Made by a program: the position numbers and the translations under genes. Shown one piece after another: positions 1-9,402 of a DNA stretch of 64,000 bases. The notes under the pieces were generated by a model. It did no database searches and was not told the DNA's origin. It worked only from the letters and a program-made list of their open reading frames with translations. This DNA comes from UBA10349 sp003485905 (GTDB lineage Bacteria; Pseudomonadota; Gammaproteobacteria; Arenicellales; Arenicellaceae): contig CALSLL010000003.1 in the NCBI GenBank assembly GCA_943787185.1, positions 248,001 through 312,000 on the forward strand, read 5' to 3'. How positions within the stretch are numbered: position 1 is the stretch's first letter; each line of letters begins with the position of its first letter.

Positions 1-539
1 GAGGGAATCGAAGGATCTACATCAAGCGCCCGCCTTAACAAGGCTTCCCCCTCTTCTATACTCTCTTCAGCAATGCACTCACCCGCACGGCTCAAACTAA
101 GATGACTATTGGTAAATAACGGGTTATCTGCTGCCAGTAGAAAATAGTCAACAGATTCTCGGTACCTTCCTCGGCGACACAAAAAGACACCATAATCATG
201 GGAGGCCGCCGCATTTGCTGAATTAGACTTTATCGCACGACGAAAATACTCATCAGCTTCTTCCAGTTCATTTAGCCGTAACATTAACAAAGCTGAAACA
301 TAGTTAGCGTCTGAATGACTCTTTTGAATATCCAGCCCCATTTCAAGCTCCTCACGAGCAATTTCCAACTGGCCTGAGCTTAGATAGTTTGCAGCCAGTT
401 CAGCGTGAATACCCGCAGTATTATCCTGCGGATTCGTCTTACTCGAAATCGCAGCACTACCACCGGAACTTGCGCACGATGCAAGTAACAGGCAAAGAGG
501 TAAAACACCAAATACTGCTTTAATTTTCAGTCTTTTCAA
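1..539 (-). CDS. pilW: PilW/PilF-type type IV pilus biogenesis lipoprotein, 3' part cut by window edge
   Basis: A reading frame open to the window edge starts at a TTG at 539, overlapping the end of rlmN by 20 bases. The translation opens with a lipoprotein signal ending in the lipobox LLAS-C (cleavage before Cys about residue 24). The following region is helical with TPR-like pairs, for example GIHAELAANYLSSGQLEIAR and a later repeat around DANYVSALLMLRLNELEEA. In this family the lipoprotein pilots or stabilises the PilQ secretin in the outer membrane during type IV pilus assembly. Position directly after ndk-rlmN is the conserved place for pilF/pilW in pseudomonad-like genomes. About 179 codons are visible; the C-terminal TPRs lie outside. 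The start is uncertain because no good AUG is available. Confidence 0.8.
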   Translation of the reverse strand, partial: MKRLKIKAVFGVLPLCLLLASCASSGGSAAISSKTNPQDNTAGIHAELAANYLSSGQLEIAREELEMGLDIQKSHSDANYVSALLMLRLNELEEADEYFRRAIKSNSANAAASHDYGVFLCRRGRYRESVDYFLLAADNPLFTNSHLSLSRAGECIAEESIEEGEALLRRALDVDPSIP

Positions 540-1659
540 TCTGTGGTCGATAGTATTTTCCGAGGCCCTGCACATAACGTTGAGACCGGCGTGTTCGGTC
601 AGTAACCATACCAGCTAATTGACCACATGCGGCACCAATATCATCCCCTCGTGTTTTTCGAATGGTAGTTAGTATCCCTTGTTCCTGCAAATAATTTCTA
701 AATCGATGAATTCGATTATTTGATGAGCGTTTAAAATCACTACCCTGAAACGGATTAAACGGAATGAGATTAACCTTACCTGGCATATCTTTGAGAATCT
801 CTGCCAATTGTTTCGCATGTTCTGGCTCATCATTTACTTCTTGGAGCATTACGTATTCAAAAGTAACGCGATCCCGCGTTGAATCGGCTACATACCGACG
901 GCAAGCATCCAGTAAAACCGCTATTGGATACTTCTTGTTTAGCGGGACTAAACTGTCGCGCAACTCATCGTTTGGTGCATGCAATGACACGGCCAAACTT
1001 ACCGGGCAATCAGCTTTAAGTTTATCAATAGCAGGTACGATGCCCGCAGTGCTTAAAGTGACTCGTCTGCGGGATAAACCAAATGAAAAATCGTCTTGCA
1101 TAATATGCATTGCAGAAACAACATTATCATAATTTAGCAATGGCTCGCCCATCCCCATCATTACAATATTGCTTACTATGCGGTCATCAGTTTCATATTG
1201 CTCAGCAAGTAAAAACTTTGCTAGCCAGAGCTGACCAACAATTTCGGCTGACGTGAGGTCGCGCGAATAACCCTGCTTGCCTGTAGCGCAAAAAGCACAA
1301 TCCAAAATACAACCAGCCTGTGATGAGACACATAACGTGCCCCGGTGGTCTTCTGGAATAAACACCATTTCTATTGCGTTGATCTTATCAACACGCAGCA
1401 ACCACTTGCGCGTTCCGTCAGCAGATATATGGTCACTTACAATTTCAGGTAGCGAAACATTTGCAACATCCGCAAGCTCCTCTTTTAAGCTGCGACTTAA
1501 GTTTGTCATCTCATCAAATTGCAATACGCCTTGCTGATGAATCCACTTCATTACCTGAGAAGCTCGAAATGGCTTTTGCCCAATGCCCGCAAAAAACTGC
1601 GTCATATGCTCGCGATCCATGCCCATTAAGTTAACTTGATTAGCTGTTTCCAGTTTCAA
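520..1659 (-). CDS. rlmN: 23S rRNA (adenine2503-C2)/tRNA (A37-C2) methyltransferase RlmN
   Basis: Radical SAM enzyme that methylates C2 of A2503 in 23S rRNA and A37 in some tRNAs in the cytoplasm. The 379-residue product has the 4Fe-4S cysteine triad C117-x3-C121-x2-C124 in CILDCAFCATGKQG, and the C-terminal GAACGQLAG segment holds the cysteine that forms the methyl-transfer intermediate. The GMGEPLLNYDNV motif is the SAM-binding GGE-type loop. Length is normal for the family. Translation probably starts at a TTG (1659), preceded by a purine-rich GGTAGGTAG stretch. It lies between ndk and the pilus lipoprotein gene, the usual order; the overlap with pilW suggests cotranscription. Confidence 0.96.
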   Translation of the reverse strand: MKLETANQVNLMGMDREHMTQFFAGIGQKPFRASQVMKWIHQQGVLQFDEMTNLSRSLKEELADVANVSLPEIVSDHISADGTRKWLLRVDKINAIEMVFIPEDHRGTLCVSSQAGCILDCAFCATGKQGYSRDLTSAEIVGQLWLAKFLLAEQYETDDRIVSNIVMMGMGEPLLNYDNVVSAMHIMQDDFSFGLSRRRVTLSTAGIVPAIDKLKADCPVSLAVSLHAPNDELRDSLVPLNKKYPIAVLLDACRRYVADSTRDRVTFEYVMLQEVNDEPEHAKQLAEILKDMPGKVNLIPFNPFQGSDFKRSSNNRIHRFRNYLQEQGILTTIRKTRGDDIGAACGQLAGMVTDRTRRSQRYVQGLGKYYRPQIEKTEN

Positions 1660-1716
1660 GACTACCTACCAACTGCTCGCTGTTATCTGTGGCATGAAAA
1701 ATTAATTCAAAATCAC

Positions 1717-2148
1717 CTAACGCGTACGGGTGATCACACCATCAGGCCCGAAAAAGAATTCAATCTCAGCGCGGGCTGTATCCGGACCATCTGACCCATG
1801 GACGGCATTCTGGTCAATGCTTTTTGCAAAATCAGCTCGTATGGTTCCGGCATCCGCTTCCGCTGGATTAGTAGCGCCCATCAACTCTCGATTTTTAGCA
1901 ATTGCATTGTCGCCTTCTAGCGCCTGAACCATTACTGGACCAGAAGTCATAAACGAGACGAGGTCGTTAAAAAATGGTCGCTCACGATGGACATCATAAA
2001 AGTTTCCAGCCATTTCTTCAGTAAGGTGAACCATCTTCGCTGCAACAATTTGCAAGCCGCCTGATTCAAAACGGGCGTAAATTTCGCCTATAACGTTCTT
2101 TGCTACTGCATCAGGTTTGATGATAGAAAGTGTACGCTCAACTGCCAT
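1717..2148 (-). CDS. ndk: Nucleoside diphosphate kinase
   Basis: Transfers the gamma phosphate from ATP to NDPs through a phospho-histidine, balancing NTP and dNTP pools. The product of 143 residues begins MAVERTLSIIKPDAVAKN and ends with the active-site segment HGSDGPDTARAEI. I placed the start at the ATG at 2148 because GGAGA lies just upstream and the family starts there; an upstream in-frame extension to 2241 has no family match. It sits 57 bases upstream of rlmN on the same strand and is likely cotranscribed with it. In related genomes the isc operon ends immediately before ndk; here only one isc-like gene remains. Confidence 0.96.
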   Translation of the reverse strand: MAVERTLSIIKPDAVAKNVIGEIYARFESGGLQIVAAKMVHLTEEMAGNFYDVHRERPFFNDLVSFMTSGPVMVQALEGDNAIAKNRELMGATNPAEADAGTIRADFAKSIDQNAVHGSDGPDTARAEIEFFFGPDGVITRTR

Positions 2149-2395
2149 GGGATATCTCCAATATTGTAATTTAGGTATATAAATGAAATGTGCTTTAAGC
2201 TTTTGAAACTTGGGGGATTTAAACTTTAAATCGAGCAGCACTAACAGGCGCGGTATTCTACTGCTACACGCAAGTTCCTACAATGCATGCGAGGCCAATA
2301 TTAAGGGAGAAACGGCCAAATACAGGCCGATCGGACGCAATTTAGGGAAACTACTCGCTGCCAACACCAAAACAGCGAAATCCAGACAGTATTAG

Positions 2396-2725
2396 CTAAC
2401 TCGCAATCGCAAAACTTTCGCCGCAACCACACTCACCAGTTGCTCGAGGATTAGAAAATCGAAACGTTTGATTCAAGCCTTCACTGACATAATCTATTTC
2501 AGTGCCGGTGACCAATTTAATGCTTTCAGCGTTCACGTACACATCAATACCAAAACTGGAGAAAATCTGATCATCTACTAGCGCTTCTTCGACAGTGCCT
2601 ATCGAATACGAAAAACCAGAACACCCGGATTCGGTTGTACCAAAACGTAAACCTATGCTCCCTGGAGTCCTGTTTAGGATTTCCTGGACTCGAGCTGCAG
2701 CTTTTTCAGTTAGTGTGACAGACAT
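2396..2725 (-). CDS. iscA: IscA/ErpA-type iron-sulfur cluster carrier (A-type protein)
   Basis: A-type Fe-S carrier of 109 residues. The three cysteines that bind the cluster are visible: one in ESGCSGFSY and two in the C-terminal CGCGESF. The family accepts Fe-S clusters from a scaffold and hands them to apoproteins in the cytoplasm. The position, between ndk and cysE-trmJ, is where the whole isc operon (iscR, iscS, iscU, iscA, hscB, hscA, fdx) lies in related genomes, so I lean to IscA over ErpA, but sequence alone does not separate the two. The 154 bases between it and ndk and the 101 bases to cysE hold no other gene. Confidence 0.88.
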   Translation of the reverse strand: MSVTLTEKAAARVQEILNRTPGSIGLRFGTTESGCSGFSYSIGTVEEALVDDQIFSSFGIDVYVNAESIKLVTGTEIDYVSEGLNQTFRFSNPRATGECGCGESFAIAS

Positions 2726-2826
2726 TAGGTTGTTAGATATTGCTCAACGTTTAGGGTTAACTAATTAATTCGAATATACATGTTGATACTACGGGTAATA
2801 ACATCATGATATGTAAGTCAATTTTA

Positions 2827-3558
2827 TCAGACTTTATGCATCGCTTCGATGTCTAGACAGGTGGGGTCAAAGTCGCTGACTTCAATATCATCCACATCAA
2901 TACCGCCAGAGTTGAGGCGTTCTAGCAATTTACGATTAATAGACTCCATCTCACCCACTCGGTCACACAACCGTAATATCGCCACCGCTACCGGATCATG
3001 AACATTCTGCCGTTGGCCATAAGCTTCAAAAGAATCTCCTTGAACCTTTTCGTCGAGGCTATGAGCAGGGATGCCAATTACTGTGATGTCATCAGGCACA
3101 GCTTTGGTAACAACCGAGTTAGAGCCTATACGGGCATTATCGCCAATGGTAATGGGACCAAGAATTTTTGCGCCCGCGCCAACCACAACCCGCTCACCTA
3201 GACTTGGGTGCCTTTTACCACTTTCCCAAGAGACTCCCCCAAGTGTGACCCCATGATACAGAGTGCAATCGTCGCCTACCTCAGCGGTCTCACCAATAAC
3301 GACGCCTAAGCCATGATCAATAAACACGCGTCGTCCCAACTTAGCTCCAGGATGAATTTCTATGCCCGTTAACCAGCGAGAAATATGAGAAAATAACCTG
3401 CCTAGCCAAAATAAACGCTGGCCCCATAACCAATGGTTAAAACGATGGAACAGGACAGCATGAATTCCTGGATAACAAGTTAGAACTTCAAGCTTCGATC
3501 GAGCCGCAGGGTCCCTTTCGAAAACTACCGCAACATCTTCTTTAATTCGTGCAAACAT
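2827..3558 (-). CDS. cysE: Serine O-acetyltransferase
   Basis: Makes O-acetylserine from serine and acetyl-CoA, the first committed step of cysteine synthesis. The C-terminal half is a left-handed beta-helix of hexapeptide repeats, with the signature HPGAKLGRRVFIDHGLGVVIG including the catalytic His region and DDCTLYHGVTLGG. The product is about 243 residues from the ATG at 3558; the five codons upstream (TTG at 3573) are less likely because the family starts at MFARIKEDV. cysE following trmJ is conserved in gammaproteobacteria, where the next gene is normally the Fe-S repressor iscR; that gene is absent here. Confidence 0.95.
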   Translation of the reverse strand: MFARIKEDVAVVFERDPAARSKLEVLTCYPGIHAVLFHRFNHWLWGQRLFWLGRLFSHISRWLTGIEIHPGAKLGRRVFIDHGLGVVIGETAEVGDDCTLYHGVTLGGVSWESGKRHPSLGERVVVGAGAKILGPITIGDNARIGSNSVVTKAVPDDITVIGIPAHSLDEKVQGDSFEAYGQRQNVHDPVAVAILRLCDRVGEMESINRKLLERLNSGGIDVDDIEVSDFDPTCLDIEAMHKV

Positions 3559-3661
3559 AATTCTTACAACCAATACAATTTTTTACTTGCTAATCATGGC
3601 CTACAGACCGTTGAAGGATAACAAATATCGCAGTCTCTTCTCGTCTCATTCACATTAACGA

Positions 3662-4492
3662 TTAACCATTATCATCTGCCTCAGGCTCCTGATCGGGTGA
3701 CACTCGCCAGCGGGCATCTCCTCGAGCGGCATAAGTAGCACTGGTCATAATACCTCGAATAATCTGCAACTCCTCTGCTGTAATATCAGCCTTGCTGAAT
3801 AACCGAATTACTTTACGCATCAATTTTGTAGCAGGACGATTCTTAATAAATTCAATCGCGTGTAGCGTCTCTTCTATATGCTCATACATACCCACAAGAT
3901 CCTCATGACTCGCTAGCGTTTCCCAATCTTTACCACTTGGTTCTTTTGTCACACTTTCTTGCGTGGTTTCATTGTTGACCAATAGCACACGCTTACGAAT
4001 TTCATATGCGATGATCTGTGCAGCGCTCGCCAGATTTAAAGAACTAAAGTCGGGATTAGAAGGAATCATTATTTGCATCCGGGTCTGATCCATTTCCTCA
4101 TTATTTAGACCGCTGCGTTCACGACCGAATACGATAGCCACCGAAGTTGCAGAAGCGACGTCAACCACATCTACAGCCGCGGCCGCAGGCTCTTTCAAAG
4201 ACCAACTCACTTCGCGCGAGCGGACGGAAGTACCGATAACTAATGAGCACTCTGCGACTGCCGCCGCCAGTGTGTCGCAAACCACTACGCTATCGAGTAC
4301 ATCCATAGCGCCAACTGCACGTCGAACAGCTACCTCACTAGGGTAGTCTTCTGGGTTCACCAGATATAGTTTGTGGAGCCCCATGGTCTTCATCGCTCTT
4401 GCAACAGCGCCTATGTTTCCTGGATGGCTGGGTTCAACCAATACAAAACGAATGTTATTGGCGAAATCCCGATCTGTTTTTCTAACTGCCAT
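3662..4492 (-). CDS. trmJ: tRNA (cytidine/uridine-2'-O-)-methyltransferase TrmJ
   Basis: SPOUT-class methyltransferase that adds a 2'-O-methyl group to residue 32 of several tRNAs. The N-terminal motif NIRFVLVEPSHPGNIGAVAR and the knot segment VFGRERSGLNNEEMD are diagnostic; IPSNPDFSSLNLASAAQII completes the SAM-binding trefoil knot. The C-terminal 100 residues form the usual helical extension. Length of 276 residues is slightly longer than the Escherichia coli protein. The gene is first in the minus-strand trmJ-cysE-iscA-ndk-rlmN-pilW series and is divergent from suhB across 169 bases. Confidence 0.95.
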   Translation of the reverse strand: MAVRKTDRDFANNIRFVLVEPSHPGNIGAVARAMKTMGLHKLYLVNPEDYPSEVAVRRAVGAMDVLDSVVVCDTLAAAVAECSLVIGTSVRSREVSWSLKEPAAAAVDVVDVASATSVAIVFGRERSGLNNEEMDQTRMQIMIPSNPDFSSLNLASAAQIIAYEIRKRVLLVNNETTQESVTKEPSGKDWETLASHEDLVGMYEHIEETLHAIEFIKNRPATKLMRKVIRLFSKADITAEELQIIRGIMTSATYAARGDARWRVSPDQEPEADDNG

Positions 4493-4530
4493 AAAACTTT
4501 ACTCTTATTCTCTATATATTGAGTTTTAAT

Positions 4531-4554
4531 TGACCAAACTATTGATCAAACTAT
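4531..4554. repeat. 12-bp tandem duplication in the trmJ/suhB divergent spacer
   Basis: Two adjacent copies of TGAYCAAACTAT (the first with C, the second with T at the fourth base) lie in the divergent promoter region between trmJ and suhB. They could be paired operator half-sites or a chance slippage product; nothing here identifies a cognate regulator. Confidence 0.5.
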
Positions 4555-4661
4555 CAATGATAAGTGCAATCGCGCTTTCAAAGTGAACCCAGCGCCTATA
4601 AAATCCAGCCGCACCTACCAATACTCGATTTTGGCATTAAGCGCCAACCAATCACTAATAT

Positions 4662-5522
4662 ATGAATCCATTGCTTACCATCGCCGTAGACGCTGCTCGC
4701 GAAGCTGGACAGGTAATTTTACGCCATGCCGAGCGTATGGATCGAATCAAAGTTAGCGAAAAAGCTAGAAATGATTTGGTCACAGACGTCGATCGAATGG
4801 CCGAAGATTGCATTATAGGTGCTATTCAAGAAGCCTACCCTACCCACGACATTTTGGCTGAAGAAAGTGGAACCACAATGGCCGGCGATTCCGCAGATCG
4901 AATTCGATGGATTATTGACCCGCTTGATGGAACAACAAATTTTGTGCATAGCATCCCTATCTACTGTGTAAGCATCGCCATTGAAGTAGCAGGAAAAATT
5001 ACCCATGCAGTGGTATTTGATCCCAACCGAAATGAATTATTTACTGCAAGCCGAGGCAAAGGAGCCTACTGTGACGGACGTCGCATACGTGTTTCAAAAA
5101 CTCAACGCTTAGGGCAAGCCGTGTTTGCTACCGGGTTTCCCTACTCTGAGATGGATAATCTATCACCTTGGATGCGTTCGTTTCAGGCGATTTTACCCCG
5201 CGCTCGTGGCGTCCGACGAGCAGGATCTGCCGCACTCGACTTAGCTTATGTCGCCAGTGGACGTTATGATGGGTTCTGGGAGCTTGGCTTAAAACCCTGG
5301 GACATTGCAGCTGGATTATTATTAGTTCGCGAGGCTGGCGGTCTTGTATCAGACAATGATGGCACTCAAAATAGCCTGGAAAATGGTCACGTTATCGCAA
5401 GTAATTACAATCTTCGCGATAGGTTTTTCGGTATTATCAATTCTCACTGTAGTACCGACAAGTTGCTAGCAAGACCTATTGAATCGCCGAGCGAAAAACC
5501 TGAAAAAGGAACCGACTCCTAA
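4662..5522 (+). CDS. suhB: Inositol-1-monophosphatase family protein SuhB
   Basis: Mg-dependent phosphatase fold that hydrolyses inositol monophosphate; in gammaproteobacteria SuhB also joins the NusA/NusB/NusG rRNA antitermination complex. The metal-binding motifs are present: EESG in the N-terminal third, WIIDPLDGTTNFVHSIP in the middle, and the C-terminal WELGLKPWDIAAG with its Asp. The product of 286 residues is about 20 longer than usual because of a polar tail. The start ATG at 4662 fits the family start (MNPLLTIAVDAAREAG). It is divergent from trmJ, as in many relatives. Confidence 0.94.
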   Translation: MNPLLTIAVDAAREAGQVILRHAERMDRIKVSEKARNDLVTDVDRMAEDCIIGAIQEAYPTHDILAEESGTTMAGDSADRIRWIIDPLDGTTNFVHSIPIYCVSIAIEVAGKITHAVVFDPNRNELFTASRGKGAYCDGRRIRVSKTQRLGQAVFATGFPYSEMDNLSPWMRSFQAILPRARGVRRAGSAALDLAYVASGRYDGFWELGLKPWDIAAGLLLVREAGGLVSDNDGTQNSLENGHVIASNYNLRDRFFGIINSHCSTDKLLARPIESPSEKPEKGTDS

Positions 5523-5584
5523 ATTGACTGCACATCAATTCTCACGGAAAAATAAGTTAGCAAAATAACTAACTAGACCCAATT

Positions 5585-8160
5585 ATGGTAGATCTGTCCG
5601 GACACACCCCCATGATGCAGCAGTACTTGCGCATCAAAGCGGATTATCCAGACATTCTGGTTTTCTATCGCATGGGAGATTTTTACGAGCTGTTCTTTAC
5701 CGATGCAGAAAAAGCATCCGAGCTTCTTGGAATCACCTTAACTGCCCGAGGCAGTTCCGCAGGAAACCCTATCCCTATGGCCGGTATTCCGTACCATAGT
5801 GCCGATCAGTACTTAGCGAAACTGGTGAACCAAAACCAATCTGTCGCAATTTGTGAACAAATTGGTGACCCTAAAACAAGCAAAGGACCCGTCGAGCGCA
5901 AAGTTGTGCGCGTCATCACCGCAGGCACACTTACCGAAGAGAATTTGCTAAACGAACGGCGTGAAAACCTATTGATGGCAATCAATGTGCTTGATAAAGG
6001 GTTTTCTTTTGCCATTCTGGAGCTCGCAAGCGGTCAGTTTTACGGACAAACGGCTGCTAGTACTTCAGAACTGATGGCCGAAATCTCACGATTAGCGCCA
6101 TCAGAGGTATTAATTGCCGACGACGCCAGCATGCGGCAACCCGACTTTGATGTTACCAATAGTCAGCTAGTGCCAGGCTGGTATTTTGCCGCTGACGTTG
6201 CATTGCCTTTGTTAGAACGACAGTTCGAAACTAAAGACCTAACTGCGTTTGGTGTAGCCGACGCTCCAGAAGTGTTTTTTGCGGGTGGGGCATTGCTTCA
6301 ATATGCAAAAGATATGCGATATGAAAATATCCCGCATTTAAAATCATTTCGATTACGCTATCCCGATGATTACCTGATTATTGATGCAGCCAGCCGAAGA
6401 AACCTTGAATTAGAAACCAATTTATCTGGTGGAACTGAACACACTTTGGTGGGTCTACTAGATCGCTGCGCGAACCCAATGGGGGCTAGAGCTTTAAGAC
6501 GTTGGATCCACGGACCACTAAGAAACCACCAAGCTATTAACGCTAGACTCGATGCAGTACAGGAAATGCAGGAATACTCACTGCAAAGGCTGCTCGCGCC
6601 CCTGCTTCGAGATATTAGTGACATAGAGCGCATAGTTACGCGCATCGCCTTGCTCACTGCAAGACCACGTGATCTGGTACGTTTGAGAACTGGCTTAAGC
6701 TTATTCCCGAAAGTACTGGAAATCCTTGGCAACACGGTCACCAATAACATACAGCAAGCGAAGGCTTATTTAGGTCCCTACCCGGAGTTACAGGGTTATC
6801 TAGCCTCTGCAATCGCCGACGAACCTGCCGCGCTTATACGGGACGGTGGCGTGGTTCGAGACGGTTTTGACAAAGAACTTGATGAACTTCGTCAACTCGG
6901 CAGTAATAGTCGGCAGTTTCTGCTTGAATTTGAACAGCAACAAAAAGAAATCACAGGCATAGCCGGACTAAAAGTTAAATATAACCGTGTGCACGGGTTT
7001 TATATAGAAATCAGTAAAGCACAGGCTGAGGGTGCGACTGGAATACCTGAGCATTACATTCGCAGACAAACTCTAAAGAACGCTGAACGCTATGTAACAG
7101 AAGAGCTTAAAGCTTATGAAGAAAAAGCTCTCCAAGCTAAGGACAAAGCACTTGCTAAAGAAAAGCTGTTATATCAGCAAATAATTGATTTTGTATCGAA
7201 ATCAGTCACCCAACTACAACAAGCAGCTGAGGCAGTAGCGAAAATAGATGTCTACAGCACGTTTGCAGAGAGAGCAACCACGTTAAATTGGTATAGGCCT
7301 GAGTTTAAATCTGATCAAGTGTTGAGCATTAAAGGTGGCCGTCACCCAGTTGTAGAACGTTCTCAAAACGAGCCGTTTATTCCTAATGATCTCGAGCTGG
7401 ATTCAGATCGACGGATGTTGGTTATTACTGGCCCTAACATGGGTGGAAAAAGTACCTACATGCGACAAACGGCGCTTATTACTTTGCTTGCGCATACTGG
7501 TTCTTTTGTTCCTGCCGATGAAACCGTTATTGGCACGGTGGACCGAATTTTCACTCGAATCGGTGCTGCGGACGATCTCGCCGGCGGTCGTTCAACGTTT
7601 ATGGTTGAAATGACTGAAATGGCACAAATTCTAAGAAATGCGACGAATAATAGTTTAGTTCTAGTCGATGAAATTGGCAGAGGCACAAGTACATTTGACG
7701 GATTAGCGCTTGCCTGGTCTTGCGCTCAATCCTTGGCAACAACGGTACAGCCCTATACTCTATTTTCTACCGCACTACTTTGAAGTAACCTCGCTTGCAG
7801 AGCAGTACGAAAACATTAGAAATATACACCTAGACGCCCGTCGAACATGGCAACAACATAGTGTTTATGTACCAAGTAAAAGATGGGCCCGCTAATAAGA
7901 GCTATGGAATACAAGTGGCCCGGCTAGCTGGTGTACCTGACGCTGTGTTAACCGCTGCGACGGCGCAACTTCGCGTTCTTGAGCGATCCGTTCACGATAC
8001 CCGTGTGGAGATGGAAGTAAGCTCCACCGGGCAAGCCAATCTGTTTGAAAATGATCAGCAACTAGCGGTTATTCAATTACTCAGCTCAATTGACCCAGAC
8101 ACCTTAAGCCCACGTGAAGCACAAGCCCTGATATATGAACTCAGGCGAATAATTGACTAG
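5585..8160 (+). pseudogene. mutS: DNA mismatch repair protein MutS, interrupted by two +1 frameshifts
   Basis: Mismatch recognition ATPase. The N-terminal mismatch-binding domain with the conserved GDFYELF (Phe-x-Glu wedge) is near residue 30, and the Walker A GPNMGGKST starts at about residue 616. The frame ends after residue 729 in a TLFST segment. An extra base at 7772 separates ACC from CAC, so the next conserved motif, HYFEVTSLAEQYENI, is read one frame over. A second extra C in the CCC run 7837-7839 shifts into the third frame, which continues as EHGNNIVFMYQVKDG to the stop at 8160. Removing both bases gives one 857-residue protein of normal length. All of the sequence downstream is still family-like, so the damage is recent or an assembly error. 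Confidence 0.9.
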
Positions 8161-8193
8161 CTAGCAGGCCCTTTTAAAGAACCCGAGCGCGCC

Positions 8194-8213
8194 CTAGGTA
8201 TAACAGAACCTAG
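8194..8213 (+). terminator. Possible weak terminator hairpin after mutS
   Basis: CTAGGT and ACCTAG form a 6-bp stem around an 8-base loop, followed by CTTTAT. It lies between the convergent mutS and dsbC ends. The stem is AT-containing and the T-tract is poor, so this is only a candidate. Confidence 0.3.
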
Positions 8214-8254
8214 CTTTATGCCAGCAACACTCTTCTAATAATTAAGCGCTGAGT

Positions 8255-9056
8255 CTACTGGGTAATTCCCATTCGTGCCGCCAAAGTATCAGCGGGCACA
8301 TAACCTGGAATCATTTCACCTGTATCGGTAACGATTGTTGGCGTACCTGCCACCCCCGACTTGTTGACCCAATGTGTATTGCTCACTCACCGGGTTAGCA
8401 CAACTTATAGTCTTGGGGTATCGACCTTGCTTGGCTTCAGTCAAGGCAGACTGCTGATCTTGTGAACACCAGACCGACACCATTGTATTATAAGTTTTCG
8501 AGCCCAAACCTGAGCGTGGAAAAGCCATGTACCGCACTTGAATGCCAGCCGCATTGATTGCGTCTACTTCCGAGTGTAGCTTGCGGCAATAACCGCAATC
8601 GACATCGGTAAATACGTTGATATATCTCTCCGCATTCTCCGGGCCGAATACAATCATCTCGCTTGTATCCAAATTAGACATCAATTTACCGACGCGCAGT
8701 TTTCTAGCCTCAGCCGAATAATTAATATTTTGTTTAGAATCAAATAATTGACCAAGCAATACTTGATCACCTTGAGCTAAAACAAACATAACATCACTAC
8801 CAATCTCTACCTGATAGATACCATCAAATTGAGTATCTGATATCGATTGAACTTGAGTTCCCGGTTGGGCGACATTACCCAATACCTGGTTAATTTTCTG
8901 TTCAACCTGATCGATTTCCATATCAATTTGGGTTTGTGCATTTGCACTTGATGAAGTAACTACACTTACCGCAAATGTTACAGCAAAGGTTGTGACAATC
9001 AGAGTCGAAGCAATGAAAGCTGAATTCAAGTGCCCGCTAATCGTATTTTTGTTCAT
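8255..9056 (-). pseudogene. dsbC: Thiol:disulfide interchange protein DsbC, C-terminus shifted by one base insertion
   Basis: Periplasmic disulfide isomerase. The precursor has a signal peptide with a probable cleavage after SSANA near residue 40, an N-terminal dimerisation region, and the thioredoxin-fold active site CGYC at residues 154-157. In the uncorrected frame the protein ends at 246 residues with a nonsense tail. Removing one base from the C5 run at 8353-8357 restores the family C-terminus: GTPTIVTDTGEMIPGYV, with the cis-Pro segment, ending GITQ at the stop in 8255-8257 (266 residues). A GAGCGAGA ribosome site precedes the ATG. The corrected gene is probably functional if the insertion is a sequencing artefact. 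Confidence 0.9.
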
Positions 9057-9402
9057 TTTTATCTCGCTCTAGGTTTTATTATAGTTGCCACAAGGTACCT
9101 GATTCTTGGAATGCGGCCTTCAAGCTATATAACCAACAACATAGCTCTAATATCATCACTGTTATAATATGCTTAAAGTATGTAACTAAAACACAATCAT
9201 TACATAGATAACTCTAAATATGGCCTGCTTATTAACAGACTGCAACCCTAAGATCGAATATAGTTTACGCAATATCCCGACCGGTTTTCGCTTACTTCGC
9301 ATGTTAAGCTGCTACAAACAACAGATTTTGACCACAACCAAGCAATAATATCGTTAAATTAGAGCTGAATTTTCCCACATACCTATTTGAAAATACGTGT
9401 AA
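9057..9402. promoter_or_regulatory. Divergent intergenic region between dsbC and the transglycosylase gene
   Basis: This 346-base AT-rich stretch must contain promoters for both flanking genes. A consensus-like TATAAT lies at 9163-9168 on the plus strand, but no convincing -35 element sits 17 bases upstream. I see no tRNA-like cloverleaf, terminator or small ORF with a good ribosome site. Confidence 0.35.

Noticed and set aside
764..1537. Plus-strand ORFs of 86-122 codons within rlmN
   Set aside because: They are antisense to a well-supported gene, have no family match and no ribosome site.
7740..7850. Programmed ribosomal frameshifting in mutS
   Set aside because: The shifts require removal of one base twice with no slippery heptamer or downstream structure; the same type of insertion occurs in unrelated genes nearby.
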